From NCBI RefSeq assembly GCF_019801015.1, contig NZ_JAHVJZ010000004.1:248001-312000 (forward strand): a stretch of 64,000 bases of DNA, written 5' to 3'. The first letter of the stretch is position 1, and every line of letters starts with the position of its first letter. The DNA is from Marinobacter nauticus (GTDB taxonomy: Bacteria > Pseudomonadota > Gammaproteobacteria > Enterobacterales > Shewanellaceae). The position numbers and the translations under genes are program-made. Positions 41,250-50,838 of this stretch are shown one piece after another. The notes under the pieces were generated by a model. It searched no databases, was not told the origin of the DNA, and saw only the letters and a list, made by a program, of their open reading frames with translations.

Positions 41250-43134
41250 AGGGCTTTAACTCGGAAACCATCTCATCCCATTCGTCCTGACTTGGCAATG
41301 CTGGTTCGCTCTCTACTGCCTTAGCAGGTACGAGGGCACCATCTAGCGGCTCGGGAACGACAGTCCCAGTACCAGCACTGGATACATTTTGCTGACGGGC
41401 GAGCTTTGCGGCCTGCTTCACTTTTCCGCTGCGTTTGCCCGCTTTTATCTCTTCTGCTTCTTGCTCGATACGCTGATGGAGTGCCATGCGCACTTGCGCC
41501 AGGCTATCAAGATCCAACTGCCCCTTGATGAACTCCCTGTGTAGGCGGCAGTTCACCTTGTGTTGCTGCAGAGATAATCCTTTTGTGTATCCCACGGGGT
41601 CTACACATGGAACGGACAAATAGCCTTGCAACTGCTCAACGTAAACGTGGATGGAGGACAGATCGTCGGGATTAGTTTTTACGAGCAACGTAGGCTGCTC
41701 GCCCCGCCCTCGATTCACTGTGTTGTACTTTCGATAGGCTGCAAACTCATCGCTGTCATAGCGAAGATTGTGGATGTGGATCCCGCCACGACGGTGATGT
41801 CGGTAGTCGCTTTGCGCCAGCACGATTTCTAACTTTCTTTGATCCTCATCAGACAGGGGAAGCGGCGGCAGTCGCTCGACGGACTTCTGCCATGACCAAT
41901 AAGGGATCCCCTTTAACCGACTGTCAGCATCCATGTGGTAGACGTCGATGATCCAGCGATGAAATACCTCAACAAAGGTACTGAAACGTACAATTGCGTC
42001 CTTCGCGGGATCGTAGTCTTCCTTCTCTAAGATGTTTGAGAATGTTTTGCCAGGAATATCGATAAGGAGCTTTTGATTGATAGTCCGGTACATACGCTCA
42101 ACCAAGGGCTTTAACCAAGGCCGCTTTACAGGATTGAACTGGATATCCGTGACCACTTCCAGACACGCTTGCTCCAAGCTTTTGCTCCAAAACTCGGCAC
42201 CATTGTCCACGACAAGCGTTTCGATCTTACCGTGGCAAGGCCAGTCGTTTTTCAGTTGTGAGAAGCGTTTGCAGATCTCCTCCTTTGGCCTCATCGCATT
42301 GAGCAATGCCATCTTTACCGAGTAATACGAAGGCTCTTTATAACCTATATGGAAGCCAACGACACACTTGCTGAAACTGTCTACGAGTAGGGTTAGAAAG
42401 GCGCGACCCAGCGGGATATGAAGTTCGTCATCCAGTAAGATGATATCGAGCGGGGTGTGATCAATCTCAACCCGCTCCAAAACCCTCTCGGGCGGAATAT
42501 GGCTACGCACTGCGTCGAACTCAACGTCTGCTCTATGCTTACCGTACCGAGCCTTCATCACCTCATAGGGCGGTAGCCGATTGATCCTATCCAAAAAAGC
42601 TCGATAGGAAATTGGCGAGACCCTATCGCCGAGAAGCTTAGTGTTTTCAGCGCGAATAACGCTTTCATAGAATTCGTAAGCAGCTGCAACCGATGGACGC
42701 TGAGGAGTGAGATAACGCTGTACAGCCCTGTCGAAGAACTGCTGCTCAGCAGAAGTGGTACGAGGCTTGGAATTCCCCTTATTGGCATGCTTCGGTACCA
42801 AAGCCTGCATTTGGAAACCTGCATGTTTGTAGCTTTGCCACCAAGAGGCTAACGTACGCCAGCTGGGAGCAGGCTTCCCAATAACTTCTTCGGCAAGGTC
42901 TAGTAACGGCTCGATGTTTTTCTTAGTCCACCCGCCAGAAAGGTGATTACGGAACCAGCGTACATACTCAACGCGACGATATGCCTCCTCTTGAATTGGC
43001 TTTGGATAACTAGCGATATCCCTGGCGATAAGTTCGGAGCTGTTCTGCTCCATGTCCGTTTCTTGCACCGGCAACTCGGGAACAAACTCATCCTCAAAGC
43101 ATGGGAATAACGCTGAGCTTTCCTTGGTAGCCAT
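41236..43134 (-). CDS. tnsB: DDE transposase TnsB
   Basis: A 632-residue transposase that binds the end repeats and performs the 3' strand transfer. The catalytic triad is visible in EIDHTPLDIIL (D, about 223), LVVDNGAEFWS (D, about 306) and KPLVERMYRT (E, about 344). A Mu-type C-terminal beta domain follows (about 430-520). The ATG at 43134, two bases after the tnsA stop, is preferred over TTG and GTG codons just upstream. Its predicted binding sites are the repeated CATAAGTCTGCATAG sequences at both ends. Confidence 0.96.
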   Translation of the reverse strand: MATKESSALFPCFEDEFVPELPVQETDMEQNSSELIARDIASYPKPIQEEAYRRVEYVRWFRNHLSGGWTKKNIEPLLDLAEEVIGKPAPSWRTLASWWQSYKHAGFQMQALVPKHANKGNSKPRTTSAEQQFFDRAVQRYLTPQRPSVAAAYEFYESVIRAENTKLLGDRVSPISYRAFLDRINRLPPYEVMKARYGKHRADVEFDAVRSHIPPERVLERVEIDHTPLDIILLDDELHIPLGRAFLTLLVDSFSKCVVGFHIGYKEPSYYSVKMALLNAMRPKEEICKRFSQLKNDWPCHGKIETLVVDNGAEFWSKSLEQACLEVVTDIQFNPVKRPWLKPLVERMYRTINQKLLIDIPGKTFSNILEKEDYDPAKDAIVRFSTFVEVFHRWIIDVYHMDADSRLKGIPYWSWQKSVERLPPLPLSDEDQRKLEIVLAQSDYRHHRRGGIHIHNLRYDSDEFAAYRKYNTVNRGRGEQPTLLVKTNPDDLSSIHVYVEQLQGYLSVPCVDPVGYTKGLSLQQHKVNCRLHREFIKGQLDLDSLAQVRMALHQRIEQEAEEIKAGKRSGKVKQAAKLARQQNVSSAGTGTVVPEPLDGALVPAKAVESEPALPSQDEWDEMVSELKPYESS

Positions 43135-43136
43135 TG

Positions 43137-43754
43137 CTAACACCAAACTTGGGAGGCCAGCCCCAACTCGCCGTTCAAAAGATCGGTCGAGACTTGTCCT
43201 CTAGCAACAAGTGATAAGGTCGTTGCCAAGACAGAACCTGGTTCCTCACCACTTGCCTCAACAAGGCCAGCAACCGTAACGGATCCAATGTGCTTGACCA
43301 GCCTGAGTAAGTGCAAATGCAGCGGTGTCATGGCTTGAAAGCCAGAATACCGATGCAACAGCTTTAGGTTATTGAGTATCGGATTGACCCGGATCTGCTT
43401 GTCAGTAACCAGCACAAGATTGAGCCCAAGTGCATTTGCTTGTAACTGCTTCGCATGAAAACGACTTCGAAAGTCGCTTTGAAGGACCTTGCTTTGAGGT
43501 TTCACTTCGATGAAACGCCATTTGCCACCATCAATCACAGCGAAATCGGGGGTATAGCCACATTGACGCCCGTTGAAGGTGTAAAAGAAGCCTTCGGGTT
43601 GAGCCTCAAACTGCTCGATAGTTGGGGAGTATTCGAAATGAAAGCACGCATCGAACTCGAGTGACGATTCAACCGTCAACACGCGGTTCATTTTGGGGCT
43701 GGCAAAGCGAAAGAGATTTTTGACCCGAGAGTGGCCGAGATTGCGTCGATACAT
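43137..43754 (-). CDS. tnsA: Endonuclease TnsA
   Basis: A 205-residue restriction-like endonuclease that cuts the 5' transposon strands, making movement cut-and-paste. The nuclease residues appear in VESSLEFDACF (E33), GYTPDFAV (D70) and FIEVKP (E83, K85), followed by a helical TnsC-contacting C-terminus. First gene of tnsABC and nearest to the right end, whose TnsB-type sites begin 44 bp before its start codon and would overlap its promoter, so TnsB may autoregulate. Confidence 0.95.
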   Translation of the reverse strand: MYRRNLGHSRVKNLFRFASPKMNRVLTVESSLEFDACFHFEYSPTIEQFEAQPEGFFYTFNGRQCGYTPDFAVIDGGKWRFIEVKPQSKVLQSDFRSRFHAKQLQANALGLNLVLVTDKQIRVNPILNNLKLLHRYSGFQAMTPLHLHLLRLVKHIGSVTVAGLVEASGEEPGSVLATTLSLVARGQVSTDLLNGELGLASQVWC

Positions 43755-43797
43755 CTGATGACGCCTTCAATGTAGGATTACTACACCAAAAAGTAGT

Positions 43798-43867
43798 CTA
43801 TGCAGACTTCTACTGCCAGTTATGCAGCTTTATGCTTCCGCTATGCAGACTTATGGGTAAAACGACA
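43798..43867 (-). repeat. CAST right end with closely spaced TnsB-type sites
   Basis: Read inward, it begins TGTCGTTTTACCCATAAGTC. Sites are at 43841-43856 (CCATAAGTCTGCATAG), 43820-43835 (GCATAAAGCTGCATAA) and 43798-43813 (GTAGAAGTCTGCATAG), spaced by about 21-22 bp. Dense spacing on the tnsA side and loose spacing on the other is the same asymmetry as in Tn7. This end faces ffs. Confidence 0.92.
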
Positions 43868-43872
43868 AGAAG
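43868..43872. repeat. Target-site duplication AGAAG, right copy
   Basis: The 5 bp following the terminal ACA, identical to 17795-17799. Confidence 0.88.
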
Positions 43873-43875
43873 AGG

Positions 43876-43983
43876 GGGGAGTTGGGTGGCACCCCAGCCG
43901 CATCCCGGCACATGCGTCCACCACCTTGGCTGCTCCCTTCCGGGCCTGACCAGATCGACGATTTAGCATTGCGAGAGGACCGG
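43876..43983 (-). pseudogene. ffs: Displaced duplicate of the 4.5S RNA gene, lacking its 5' end and promoter
   Basis: This 108-bp stretch is identical to 48983-49090. It covers the SRP RNA from GGTCC through the conserved GGTCAGGCCCGGAAGGGAGC domain to the 3' end. Left of the 5' junction the sequence diverges (GACCTCC in place of GGTGCCCC), so the terminal helix cannot form and the native promoter is absent. It is the attachment-site copy left on the far side of the integrative element and contains the CAST protospacer (43915-43946). Confidence 0.88.
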
Positions 43984-44184
43984 AGGTCACACCGACCGAC
44001 ATGCTGCCGTGGAGACCTGATGAGTCCGAATTGTCGCAGTGAGTGTACCACTCTGAGAAGTACTTCAGGAAGTACGAGCACATCACTTCACACCGATTCC
44101 ACAATCTCTTGGATTCGCTTTGAACTGCCTACATCCACATGATATTGATACCCTTTTCTGCCAACTCAAACGGACAGACTACAA

Positions 44185-44595
44185 ATGGACACAGCCCTTG
44201 TTGGTATCGCTGGGACAGTTCTCGGGATTATCGTTGGTGCCTTACTACAACACTTCCTTGCCATCCGCATGGAGCGGAATAAGAAGCTCATAGAGGCCAA
44301 GAGCGCCGCCTATCTGGATTTCATTAACTCAGTGGTCACGACTGCTATTGACCCAAAGAAAACGCGGGAAAGCCTTGAGGTGCTGACCCAAGCCAAGATG
44401 CGCTGTGCGTTGCTCGGAAACGGCGCGGTTCTCGAATCGATGAAAGAGTTCTATAGCAAGCATGGAGTTCTTTCATCACCAGAGGCAAGAGCAGCATTCC
44501 GTAACCTGGTTCTCGCCATGAAGGAAGATTTGTCCGGCCCAAATGGACGAAGTGCTGCCAAAGCATTGGATGTTTGTTTGTTCGGTGACGAGTAG
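44185..44595 (+). CDS. Small membrane-anchored protein of unknown function
   Basis: A 136-residue protein with an N-terminal membrane segment (ALVGIAGTVLGIIVGALLQHFLA) followed by a helical cytoplasmic domain (AKSAAYLDFINSVVTT, ESLEVLTQAKMRCALLGN). This architecture is common in unknown proteins of mobile islands. No strong ribosome site is visible. It is the first gene inside the left repeat of the integrative element. Confidence 0.6.
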   Translation: MDTALVGIAGTVLGIIVGALLQHFLAIRMERNKKLIEAKSAAYLDFINSVVTTAIDPKKTRESLEVLTQAKMRCALLGNGAVLESMKEFYSKHGVLSSPEARAAFRNLVLAMKEDLSGPNGRSAAKALDVCLFGDE

Positions 44596-45117
44596 CCTCG
44601 TCAACTCACTGTGCCACCAAATCGGGGCCATACAAGGCCGCTATCGAGCCGGCTGTAGGTCCTAGTTACAACTGGTGTAGGGGAGTTGTCTAGTTAGTGT
44701 GGTTAGCAGCGTGTCGCTGTGTGAATACTTCAGGGCTACTCCCCGTCTGGTGCTCCAGATTTCACGTAGCGTCGCGAGAACCGGATGGAAAATGAGCGAT
44801 AAATCCGAGAGGACATCTTAATAGGGCAACGAGTCCCAATCCCCCCCCGTACCCCCACCGGCCCGGGCAGAGGTCGATGACAACCGCCACGCAACGAGAC
44901 GGCAGCGCCCCGGGCCATAGCACGATACCGACAACAGACGCTTGTAGTCCCAGACTTGAATGCAGGTATTGGCGGTAATTGCTCCCAACAAAGCGTGTCG
45001 CCCATGTCATAAGTTGGTTGACAGTCCTCTGCGCCCTGATTATCGTGTCGCCTAAGTCGCCCATGAACACATAGGTGACACCACCTGTAAACCATCCGAT
45101 TTAGGCGACAGACACCG
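44596..45117. other. 520-bp non-coding region with a 10-bp inverted repeat
   Basis: Two leftward open frames in this region have no recognisable content. Just before the serine recombinase gene lie TGTCGCCTAA (45046-45055) and TTAGGCGACA (45101-45110), a perfect inverted repeat separated by 45 bp. This could be a recombination (res-like) site or an operator for the adjacent gene. Confidence 0.5.
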
Positions 45118-45672
45118 ATGACAACTCTCCTAGGATATGCCCGTGTATCCACCAGCCAGCAGAAGCTCGACATCCAGACCAAGGCACTACTAGCCGCTGG
45201 TGTACGTGATGACCGCATCTTCACAGACAAGGCAAGCGGTAAGGATGCAGAGAACCGCGATGGTCTTCAGCGTCTTCTGGCTCGCGCAGAGAAGGGAGAC
45301 ACCATCGTCTGCACCAAGCTAGACCGCCTTGGACGCTCTACTACTGACATGATTGGCATCATTGAAGACCTGTATAGCCGAGGAGTCGCCGTTCGCTTCC
45401 TTGATGATGGCATCAGCACCGAGGGAGCCATGGGCAAGATGGTCGTCACTATCCTGGCTGCTGTTGCTCAGGCAGAGCGCGAGCGAATCATGGAGCGCAC
45501 CAACGAGGGGCGAGAGGAGGCGAAGCGGAAGGGCGTCAAGTTCGGCCCGAAGGTGAAGGTAGACCACAAAGGCATCAAGCAAGCCCACGCTGAAGGGATA
45601 GGAGCTAGCGCCATCGCCAAGCAATTCGGCTGCTCCCGTCAGTACGTCTACAAGGTGTTGGAGAGGGCCTGA
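45118..45672 (+). CDS. Serine recombinase, resolvase/invertase family
   Basis: A 184-residue recombinase with the catalytic serine in [15 protein letters not shown] (S11), [32 protein letters not shown], the long E-helix start [20 protein letters not shown] and a C-terminal Hin-like helix-turn-helix ([20 protein letters not shown]). It could resolve or invert DNA at nearby sites; the inverted repeat just upstream is a candidate. It lies inside the integrative element beside small unknown genes. Confidence 0.92.
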   Translation: MTTLLGYARVSTSQQKLDIQTKALLAAGVRDDRIFTDKASGKDAENRDGLQRLLARAEKGDTIVCTKLDRLGRSTTDMIGIIEDLYSRGVAVRFLDDGISTEGAMGKMVVTILAAVAQAERERIMERTNEGREEAKRKGVKFGPKVKVDHKGIKQAHAEGIGASAIAKQFGCSRQYVYKVLERA

Positions 45673-45829
45673 GAACGATCCTGAGACGCTCTCAGAGCCA
45701 CTCTAAAGCGAGCGTGTGGGGTTGTATGGGCGTTGCCTCTGGATGGCCTCAGGAGATCGCGGGCGGACGATAACGATCGTTTGTCTGCGGCCCCCTGTAT
45801 TAGTCGCTCCCGCTCCTTCTCTCCCTTCC

Positions 45830-46060
45830 TCAGGCTGTCGCGTAGACCCCCAGAGTCCGACTGATGATGCAGGGACGACCGCCAGCAACGCAGCTCTCTG
45901 CGGCCTCAGGTGTTTCATGGAAGGCCCATTGAGTACGCAGCGCCTCCTCGGGCGTCACGTTAAAGACCTCATCGCACAGGACCATGGCGAGAGCGTCGCA
46001 CTCGTTGTCAATCTGTGCTTGGTAGGTGGTGGGGATTGGGTTCAGTACGTCGATAAGCAT
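45830..46060 (-). CDS. Small hypothetical protein
   Basis: A 76-residue acidic protein (MLIDVLNPIPTTYQAQIDNE, CDEVFNVTPEEALRTQWAF). AGAGGAG lies nine bases before the ATG, which is the main reason to accept it. No family is recognised. It lies in the integrative element on the strand opposite to the serine recombinase. Confidence 0.5.
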   Translation of the reverse strand: MLIDVLNPIPTTYQAQIDNECDALAMVLCDEVFNVTPEEALRTQWAFHETPEAAESCVAGGRPCIISRTLGVYATA

Positions 46061-46308
46061 TGCTGCTGGCTCCTCTGGTTGCTATGGCGGCGGAAGATAG
46101 CCAGCGACAGGCGCGGTGTCTCGATGGTCTACTTAGGTAGACTAATTTGTGTGCTCCCTCTCACGGAAGTGTGTGACGACCGCTCATCACATGATCGACA
46201 GTAAAGCCCGAGCTCAGCCCTTAGTGGGTGACTGTAGCTAGCACTCGTGCTGGTGTGTCGTGTGAATCAGTGGACACATTCGTGAAAGCACGTCTGTAAC
46301 CCGGCCCT

Positions 46309-46743
46309 ATGACCACCGCAGTTCAACTGTTCAACTTCAACACTTCATCCATCCGTGTCATCCCTGACTTCAAGGATGGTCAACCGTACTTCGTTGCAAA
46401 AGACGTAGCGGAGGCGCTGGGGTTCGATCGCCCTAGCAACGCCTTGAAATGCCACACAACAGATGCAGTGGTCGTGACCAAACGGGACCTTAGCCTTGAA
46501 TCAGGGCCAAGATACCAAGAACTCAGTGCGTCACTTTTCCAAGGCATCGGGCAGTACCGCATCGCCCTCATCCCCGAGTCCGACCTCTACCGTCTGGTCA
46601 TGCGCTCCAAACTCCCTTCAGCCCAAGCCTTCCAAGACTGGGTCTGTGGGACTGTTCTCCCTGCTATCCGCAAGGACGGTGCCTACGTCATGGGCGAGGA
46701 GAAGGTAGCGACTGGCGAGATGTCTGAGGAGTCGAAGGGCTAG
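46309..46743 (+). CDS. BRO-N domain protein (phage antirepressor type)
   Basis: A 144-residue protein with a BRO-N domain across most of its length: FNFNTSSIRVIPDFKDGQPY, FVAKDVAEALGFDRPSNALK, IALIPESDLYRLVMRSKLPS and FQDWVCGTVLPAIRKDGAYV. Such domains bind DNA and occur in phage antirepressors, usually with a second C-terminal domain that is missing here. It may regulate excision or other functions of the integrative element. Confidence 0.9.
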   Translation: MTTAVQLFNFNTSSIRVIPDFKDGQPYFVAKDVAEALGFDRPSNALKCHTTDAVVVTKRDLSLESGPRYQELSASLFQGIGQYRIALIPESDLYRLVMRSKLPSAQAFQDWVCGTVLPAIRKDGAYVMGEEKVATGEMSEESKG

Positions 46744-47135
<392 letters not shown>

Positions 47136-47627
47136 ATGAAAAACCGAACTCATAAAGACCAGCCCAATATCCACGCCATAGCCGATGCTTATTGCAAGCT
47201 ATATCCAGATGCAGCCAACACATTGGAGGCCATCCAACGCGGTGTCGCTGATGGCTATGACGACTTAATCCACCTGTATGCAAAGCCACCAAGGACACCA
47301 CCCCAAAAGGGAAAGCCAAGAAAGCAGTTCGAAAACTGTGTCGCTGAGTTAATGCTCTCTCTCCACCTATCAGAGGATAAAGCCTACATTTCCGACATCA
47401 TTACTGGTGTGGTCAGAAGCATTGAGGGCAGTGCCAAGCAAAAAAGGTGTTCCATCAGCCCCGGCAAGCTAAGGCGAATTCTCTACCTACCATCATTCAG
47501 TATCCGTTGCATCGAGGAAGCCTTACGAGTAAGTCAGCGCCAAGCGGGTAGGTACTTCCAGGCAGCAAAACTAGCTGTCTGCATGCTTCAGCGTCACTGC
47601 TCCAACTCAAGGTCGTCTCTTTCTTAG
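47136..47627 (+). CDS. Hypothetical protein of the integrative element
   Basis: A 163-residue basic protein. It contains AIADAYCKLYPDAANTLEAI near the start and a C-terminal helix-turn-helix-like stretch (IRCIEEALRVSQRQAGRYFQ), so it might bind DNA. No clear ribosome site precedes the ATG; a GTG three codons upstream is an alternative. It lies just before the convergent integrase gene. Confidence 0.55.
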   Translation: MKNRTHKDQPNIHAIADAYCKLYPDAANTLEAIQRGVADGYDDLIHLYAKPPRTPPQKGKPRKQFENCVAELMLSLHLSEDKAYISDIITGVVRSIEGSAKQKRCSISPGKLRRILYLPSFSIRCIEEALRVSQRQAGRYFQAAKLAVCMLQRHCSNSRSSLS

Positions 47628-47673
47628 TATGCCGGTTTCTACCAAGCCGATTGCAACATCCAAGTAACACCCA

Positions 47674-48915
47674 TCAGTACCCCACCGCTTCCACCACTGG
47701 TAGCAGGTCAGACACCAAGAACGCTTTCCCGTAGCGATCAAAGGTAATCGACCCAGTGGAGTGTCCGACCAGCCCTCCTACAATATCCGCCCCAAAGCCC
47801 TTGCGCTTCAGCTGAGTCACCAGCGTGTGTCTCAGGCTGTGGAAGGTCTCCCCGTCACCCCAGCCCATCTTGGCTCTGAACTTGGTGAACCACATGGACG
47901 ATGCGTGGCCATAGCCATTCACCTCGGAGTACCGAAGCTCAGGGAACAGCCGCTTATGTCCTGCCGCCAGCTGGCGTTCGACGTACTGAAGTAGACCTGC
48001 CTTGATAAGCTGGCTGTGAATGGGGATGACCCGCTCACTACTGGCTGTCTTCAGGGTCTGGTCTGGCTTGGCTTGTCGGATGTGGATACAGGGGTGCCCT
48101 TCGACCACCACGAAGTCATCAAGGTACAGCTGAGACAGCTCTCCGATACGCGCCCCTGTGTAGGCTCCCAGCAGCGGTAGCCAACGCTTGAAGGACCTAT
48201 CCTGCTCTGCCGCGAGGCGCAGCATCTGACGTACCTGACGCTCACTAACCGCTTTCCTCTGGTCCCTTGGGGCGACCTTGGCATTGCGGATAGCCAGTCC
48301 TTCCATTGGGTTTACCGCACCATAGTGAACCGATGCCCACTGCATCAGGTGACCAACCTTGCTGAGTTTCTTGTTGATGGTCGAGGCACTGAGCCGCCCC
48401 TCCTCAAGGAAGTGCTGCTTGTACGCCAAGGCTTCCTCGAAGCGGAACTGGGTAACAGGGAGGTCGCCCACAACGCCCTTTAGTTCAGCAAAGACAGTAC
48501 GGTTGATGCTGACCTCCTTGGGCTTCCATGCACCCGCCAGGGTCTTCTCACGGATGAAGCTCTCCATCACCTCACTGAGCACCGGCGTGGCCTTAGAGCG
48601 GAGCTTGGGGCCTGTTCTTGGGGCCTGTCTTGGAGCAGGTCTGGACGTTACTACTGCACTGTCCTGAGACTCGGCCTCGGGGCCTTGCTCGGAGGGAGTC
48701 GCCCCTTGGGCTGCTTGGCTAAGTCGGTCCAGTACCGTCCACGACCTCTGGACAGCCTCTCGCCGACACCGTGTCTTCAGCGACTGCCGGAACTCACGAC
48801 GACCTAACGCCTCGCGCAGTTCAAGCGGGACCACCACACGGGCATACCAGATGCCATGTCTCGACTGAAACAGGTAGGGAAGTTCTGAAGATTTTGAAGG
48901 GTTTGACGCACGCAA
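47674..48915 (-). CDS. Tyrosine recombinase/integrase targeting ffs
   Basis: A 413-residue phage-type integrase. The N-terminus has the DUF6538-like start LPYLFQSRHGIWYARVVVPL, followed by a SAM-like core-binding domain (residues about 130-200) and the catalytic domain with GARIGEL (Arg), HSLRH (His359, Arg362), GHSTG (His385) and the nucleophile in FDRYGK (Tyr395). The start is TTG 48915, with AGGTGG six bases upstream. It lies 67 bp from the right 108-bp repeat, the normal place for an integrase beside its attachment site. A relic of a related integrase exists at 30374-30428. Confidence 0.93.
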   Translation of the reverse strand: MRASNPSKSSELPYLFQSRHGIWYARVVVPLELREALGRREFRQSLKTRCRREAVQRSWTVLDRLSQAAQGATPSEQGPEAESQDSAVVTSRPAPRQAPRTGPKLRSKATPVLSEVMESFIREKTLAGAWKPKEVSINRTVFAELKGVVGDLPVTQFRFEEALAYKQHFLEEGRLSASTINKKLSKVGHLMQWASVHYGAVNPMEGLAIRNAKVAPRDQRKAVSERQVRQMLRLAAEQDRSFKRWLPLLGAYTGARIGELSQLYLDDFVVVEGHPCIHIRQAKPDQTLKTASSERVIPIHSQLIKAGLLQYVERQLAAGHKRLFPELRYSEVNGYGHASSMWFTKFRAKMGWGDGETFHSLRHTLVTQLKRKGFGADIVGGLVGHSTGSITFDRYGKAFLVSDLLPVVEAVGY

Positions 48916-48990
48916 AGTGTACCACCTGATGTACCACCAGCGGTCTCGTCACAGCGTTGCTTTGAATTTCAGGGAGTTACATGGGGAGTT

Positions 48991-49096
48991 GGGTGGCACC
49001 CCAGCCGCATCCCGGCACATGCGTCCACCACCTTGGCTGCTCCCTTCCGGGCCTGACCAGATCGACGATTTAGCATTGCGAGAGGACCGGGGCACC
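48991..49096 (-). ncRNA. ffs: 4.5S signal recognition particle RNA
   Basis: The bacterial SRP RNA of about 106 nt. It contains the conserved Ffh-binding domain GTCAGGCCCGGAAGGGAGCA with the GGAA tetraloop and the asymmetric loop. The 5' GGTGCCCC and 3' GGGGTGCC close the long helix (two G-U pairs). Unlike the left copy it keeps its 5' end and promoter, so it should be the expressed gene. Its 3' portion is supplied by the integrative element and no T-rich terminator follows, so 3' processing may differ from the ancestral gene. Confidence 0.95.
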
Positions 49097-49126
49097 ATAG
49101 ACAGGTGCGTCCGAAAACGCAGGGGC

Positions 49127-49155
49127 ATTATCCCCATACACCGGGTTGCTTGCAA
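49127..49155 (-). promoter_or_regulatory. Sigma-70 promoter of ffs
   Basis: TTGCAA (49150-49155), a 17-bp spacer and GATAAT (49127-49132) on the leftward strand. Transcription would begin about 25-30 nt before the mature 5' end, consistent with the RNase P-processed leader of ffs in E. coli. Confidence 0.8.
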
Positions 49156-49158
49156 GGG

Positions 49159-49181
49159 AAGGCCGCCATAAAGGCGGCCTT
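49159..49181. terminator. Hairpin downstream of the DASS gene, possible terminator
   Basis: Stem AAGGCCGCC/GGCGGCCTT with a five-base loop, between the stop of the leftward transporter gene and the ffs promoter. The T-run is short, so termination may be weak. Confidence 0.55.
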
Positions 49182-49210
49182 GTTCAATCATTCGCACACT
49201 TTGTGCGCGA

Positions 49211-50602
49211 TCACCACAACCATTGGCTGAGTGCGAACAGCACCACAACGCAGATCAGGTTAACCACCGCACCGGCACGCATCATATCGCTCTGCTTAAT
49301 GTGGCCGGAGCCGTACATGATGGCGTTCGGTGGGGTGGCCACCGGCAACATAAAGGCACAGGAGGCGGAGATACCGATCAGAACCGCCAGAATCACCGGT
49401 GAGACGCCCAGCACTTCGGCAATCGACGCAAAGACCGGCACCAGCAACGCGGCACTGGCGGTGTTACTGGCGAACTCGGTCAGCAACACCACAAACAGGA
49501 TGATCACCAGGGTCAGCAGTGCCATATGGGTGCTGCCAAAGATGTCGAAAATCTGATTGGCCAGGAACACGCTGGTACCAGTGGACTTCAGCACGCCGGA
49601 CAGGGTCAGGCCGCCGCCGAACAGCAGCAATACGCCCCAGTCAGTCTGACGCTCCACCTGGCTCCACTTCACCAGTCGCAATGCCCCAAGCGCTACCACC
49701 GCCGACAACGCGACAAAGGTGTCAAACTTGGCGATCCCACCCAGCGCCGCAGACAGCGGCTTGGAGAAGATCCAGCACGCCACGGTCACCAGGAACACCA
49801 TCAGCGTCAGCTTGGCCTTCCCGCTCATCGCTTCCTGGTCGGCCCGGTACTCAAACCGGTGAGACAGGTCCGGTTTGATCAGCATGTGCATCGCCATGAT
49901 CACCAGCGGCCACAGGATGGCCATCGCCACCAGACCAAACTCCATCCAGCCAGCGAAGTCGAGACCCACCTGGGCAGCAGCAATGGCGTTCGGCGGGCTG
50001 CCCACCAGGGTACCAATGCCCCCGATGTTGGCACTGTATGCGCAACCCAGCAGCACGTAGACATAGGTGCGGCGGTGCTCTTTGGGATCAAGCTGACTCA
50101 GCATTCCCAGCGCCAGTGGCAACATCATGGCAGCGGTGGCGGTGTTGCTGATCCACATGGAGAGCAGCCCGGTCACACCAAACAGCATCAGCGATGCGTT
50201 GGCGAGCTTGCCGCCGGATAGGTTGATCACCTTAGCCGCAATCCGTTTGTCGATCCCCTGCACATGGAGTGCGGCCGCCAGGGCAAAGCCGCCAAAGAAC
50301 AGGAAGATGATCGGATTCGCGAAGTTGGACAACGCCTTGGCGGTGTCGGTCAGCCCGAGGAAAATGGCCAGCACCGGCACCAGAATCGCGGTGATGGTGA
50401 TGTGGATAGCCTGGGTCAGCCAGAGGATGGCAATAAACACCAGCAGAGCCAGGCCCTGATTAACCTTCTCATCAAAAGGCAAAAACTGAATCAATGCGAT
50501 AAACAGCAGGACGTCAGCGATAAGTAGTAACGCTTTTGTATCCCACTTTGTGGTCCCTGAATGGCTAACAGACCCAAGACTGGGCGTACTGGGCTTCTGC
50601 AT
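49211..50602 (-). CDS. DASS-family (SLC13) sodium:dicarboxylate or anion symporter
   Basis: A 463-residue inner-membrane transporter of about 11-12 segments. It contains the two SNT sodium/carboxylate motifs, [14 protein letters not shown] (about residue 150) and [14 protein letters not shown] (about 380), and [15 protein letters not shown]. These features define DASS symporters for succinate, malate, citrate or sulfate. GGGAAG precedes the ATG. It lies just upstream of ffs on the same strand. The substrate cannot be read from the sequence, though SNT/SNT with PPNA favours C4-dicarboxylates. Confidence 0.9.
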   Translation of the reverse strand: MQKPSTPSLGSVSHSGTTKWDTKALLLIADVLLFIALIQFLPFDEKVNQGLALLVFIAILWLTQAIHITITAILVPVLAIFLGLTDTAKALSNFANPIIFLFFGGFALAAALHVQGIDKRIAAKVINLSGGKLANASLMLFGVTGLLSMWISNTATAAMMLPLALGMLSQLDPKEHRRTYVYVLLGCAYSANIGGIGTLVGSPPNAIAAAQVGLDFAGWMEFGLVAMAILWPLVIMAMHMLIKPDLSHRFEYRADQEAMSGKAKLTLMVFLVTVACWIFSKPLSAALGGIAKFDTFVALSAVVALGALRLVKWSQVERQTDWGVLLLFGGGLTLSGVLKSTGTSVFLANQIFDIFGSTHMALLTLVIILFVVLLTEFASNTASAALLVPVFASIAEVLGVSPVILAVLIGISASCAFMLPVATPPNAIMYGSGHIKQSDMMRAGAVVNLICVVVLFALSQWLW

Positions 50603-50838
50603 GTCACTTCCCTCTAAGTAATTCTTTATTAATCCTTTTTATTGAACAGCCCGAAGACTGAACCGCGCCATTAAACCACACTAATTTAAGGTGTATAACT
50701 CCCCCACTCATAGACTTAGGGCTAATGGACAGGCCCCCAGATGAATCACAGGTCACATTTCTGCACTAGGCTTGTTTTCACGGCCTTGTGTCGTGAGCGC
50801 GTCGACCGACGCACGTATAAGAAAAACAAGGAGGTTGT

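Noticed and set aside
43876-43983. The left ffs copy as a second functional SRP RNA gene
   Set aside because: Its 5' strand of the closing helix and its promoter are replaced by unrelated sequence.
44736-45230. A leftward 164-codon open frame overlapping the serine recombinase start
   Set aside because: Cysteine- and arginine-rich low-quality composition, no start signal, and it overlaps a well-supported gene.
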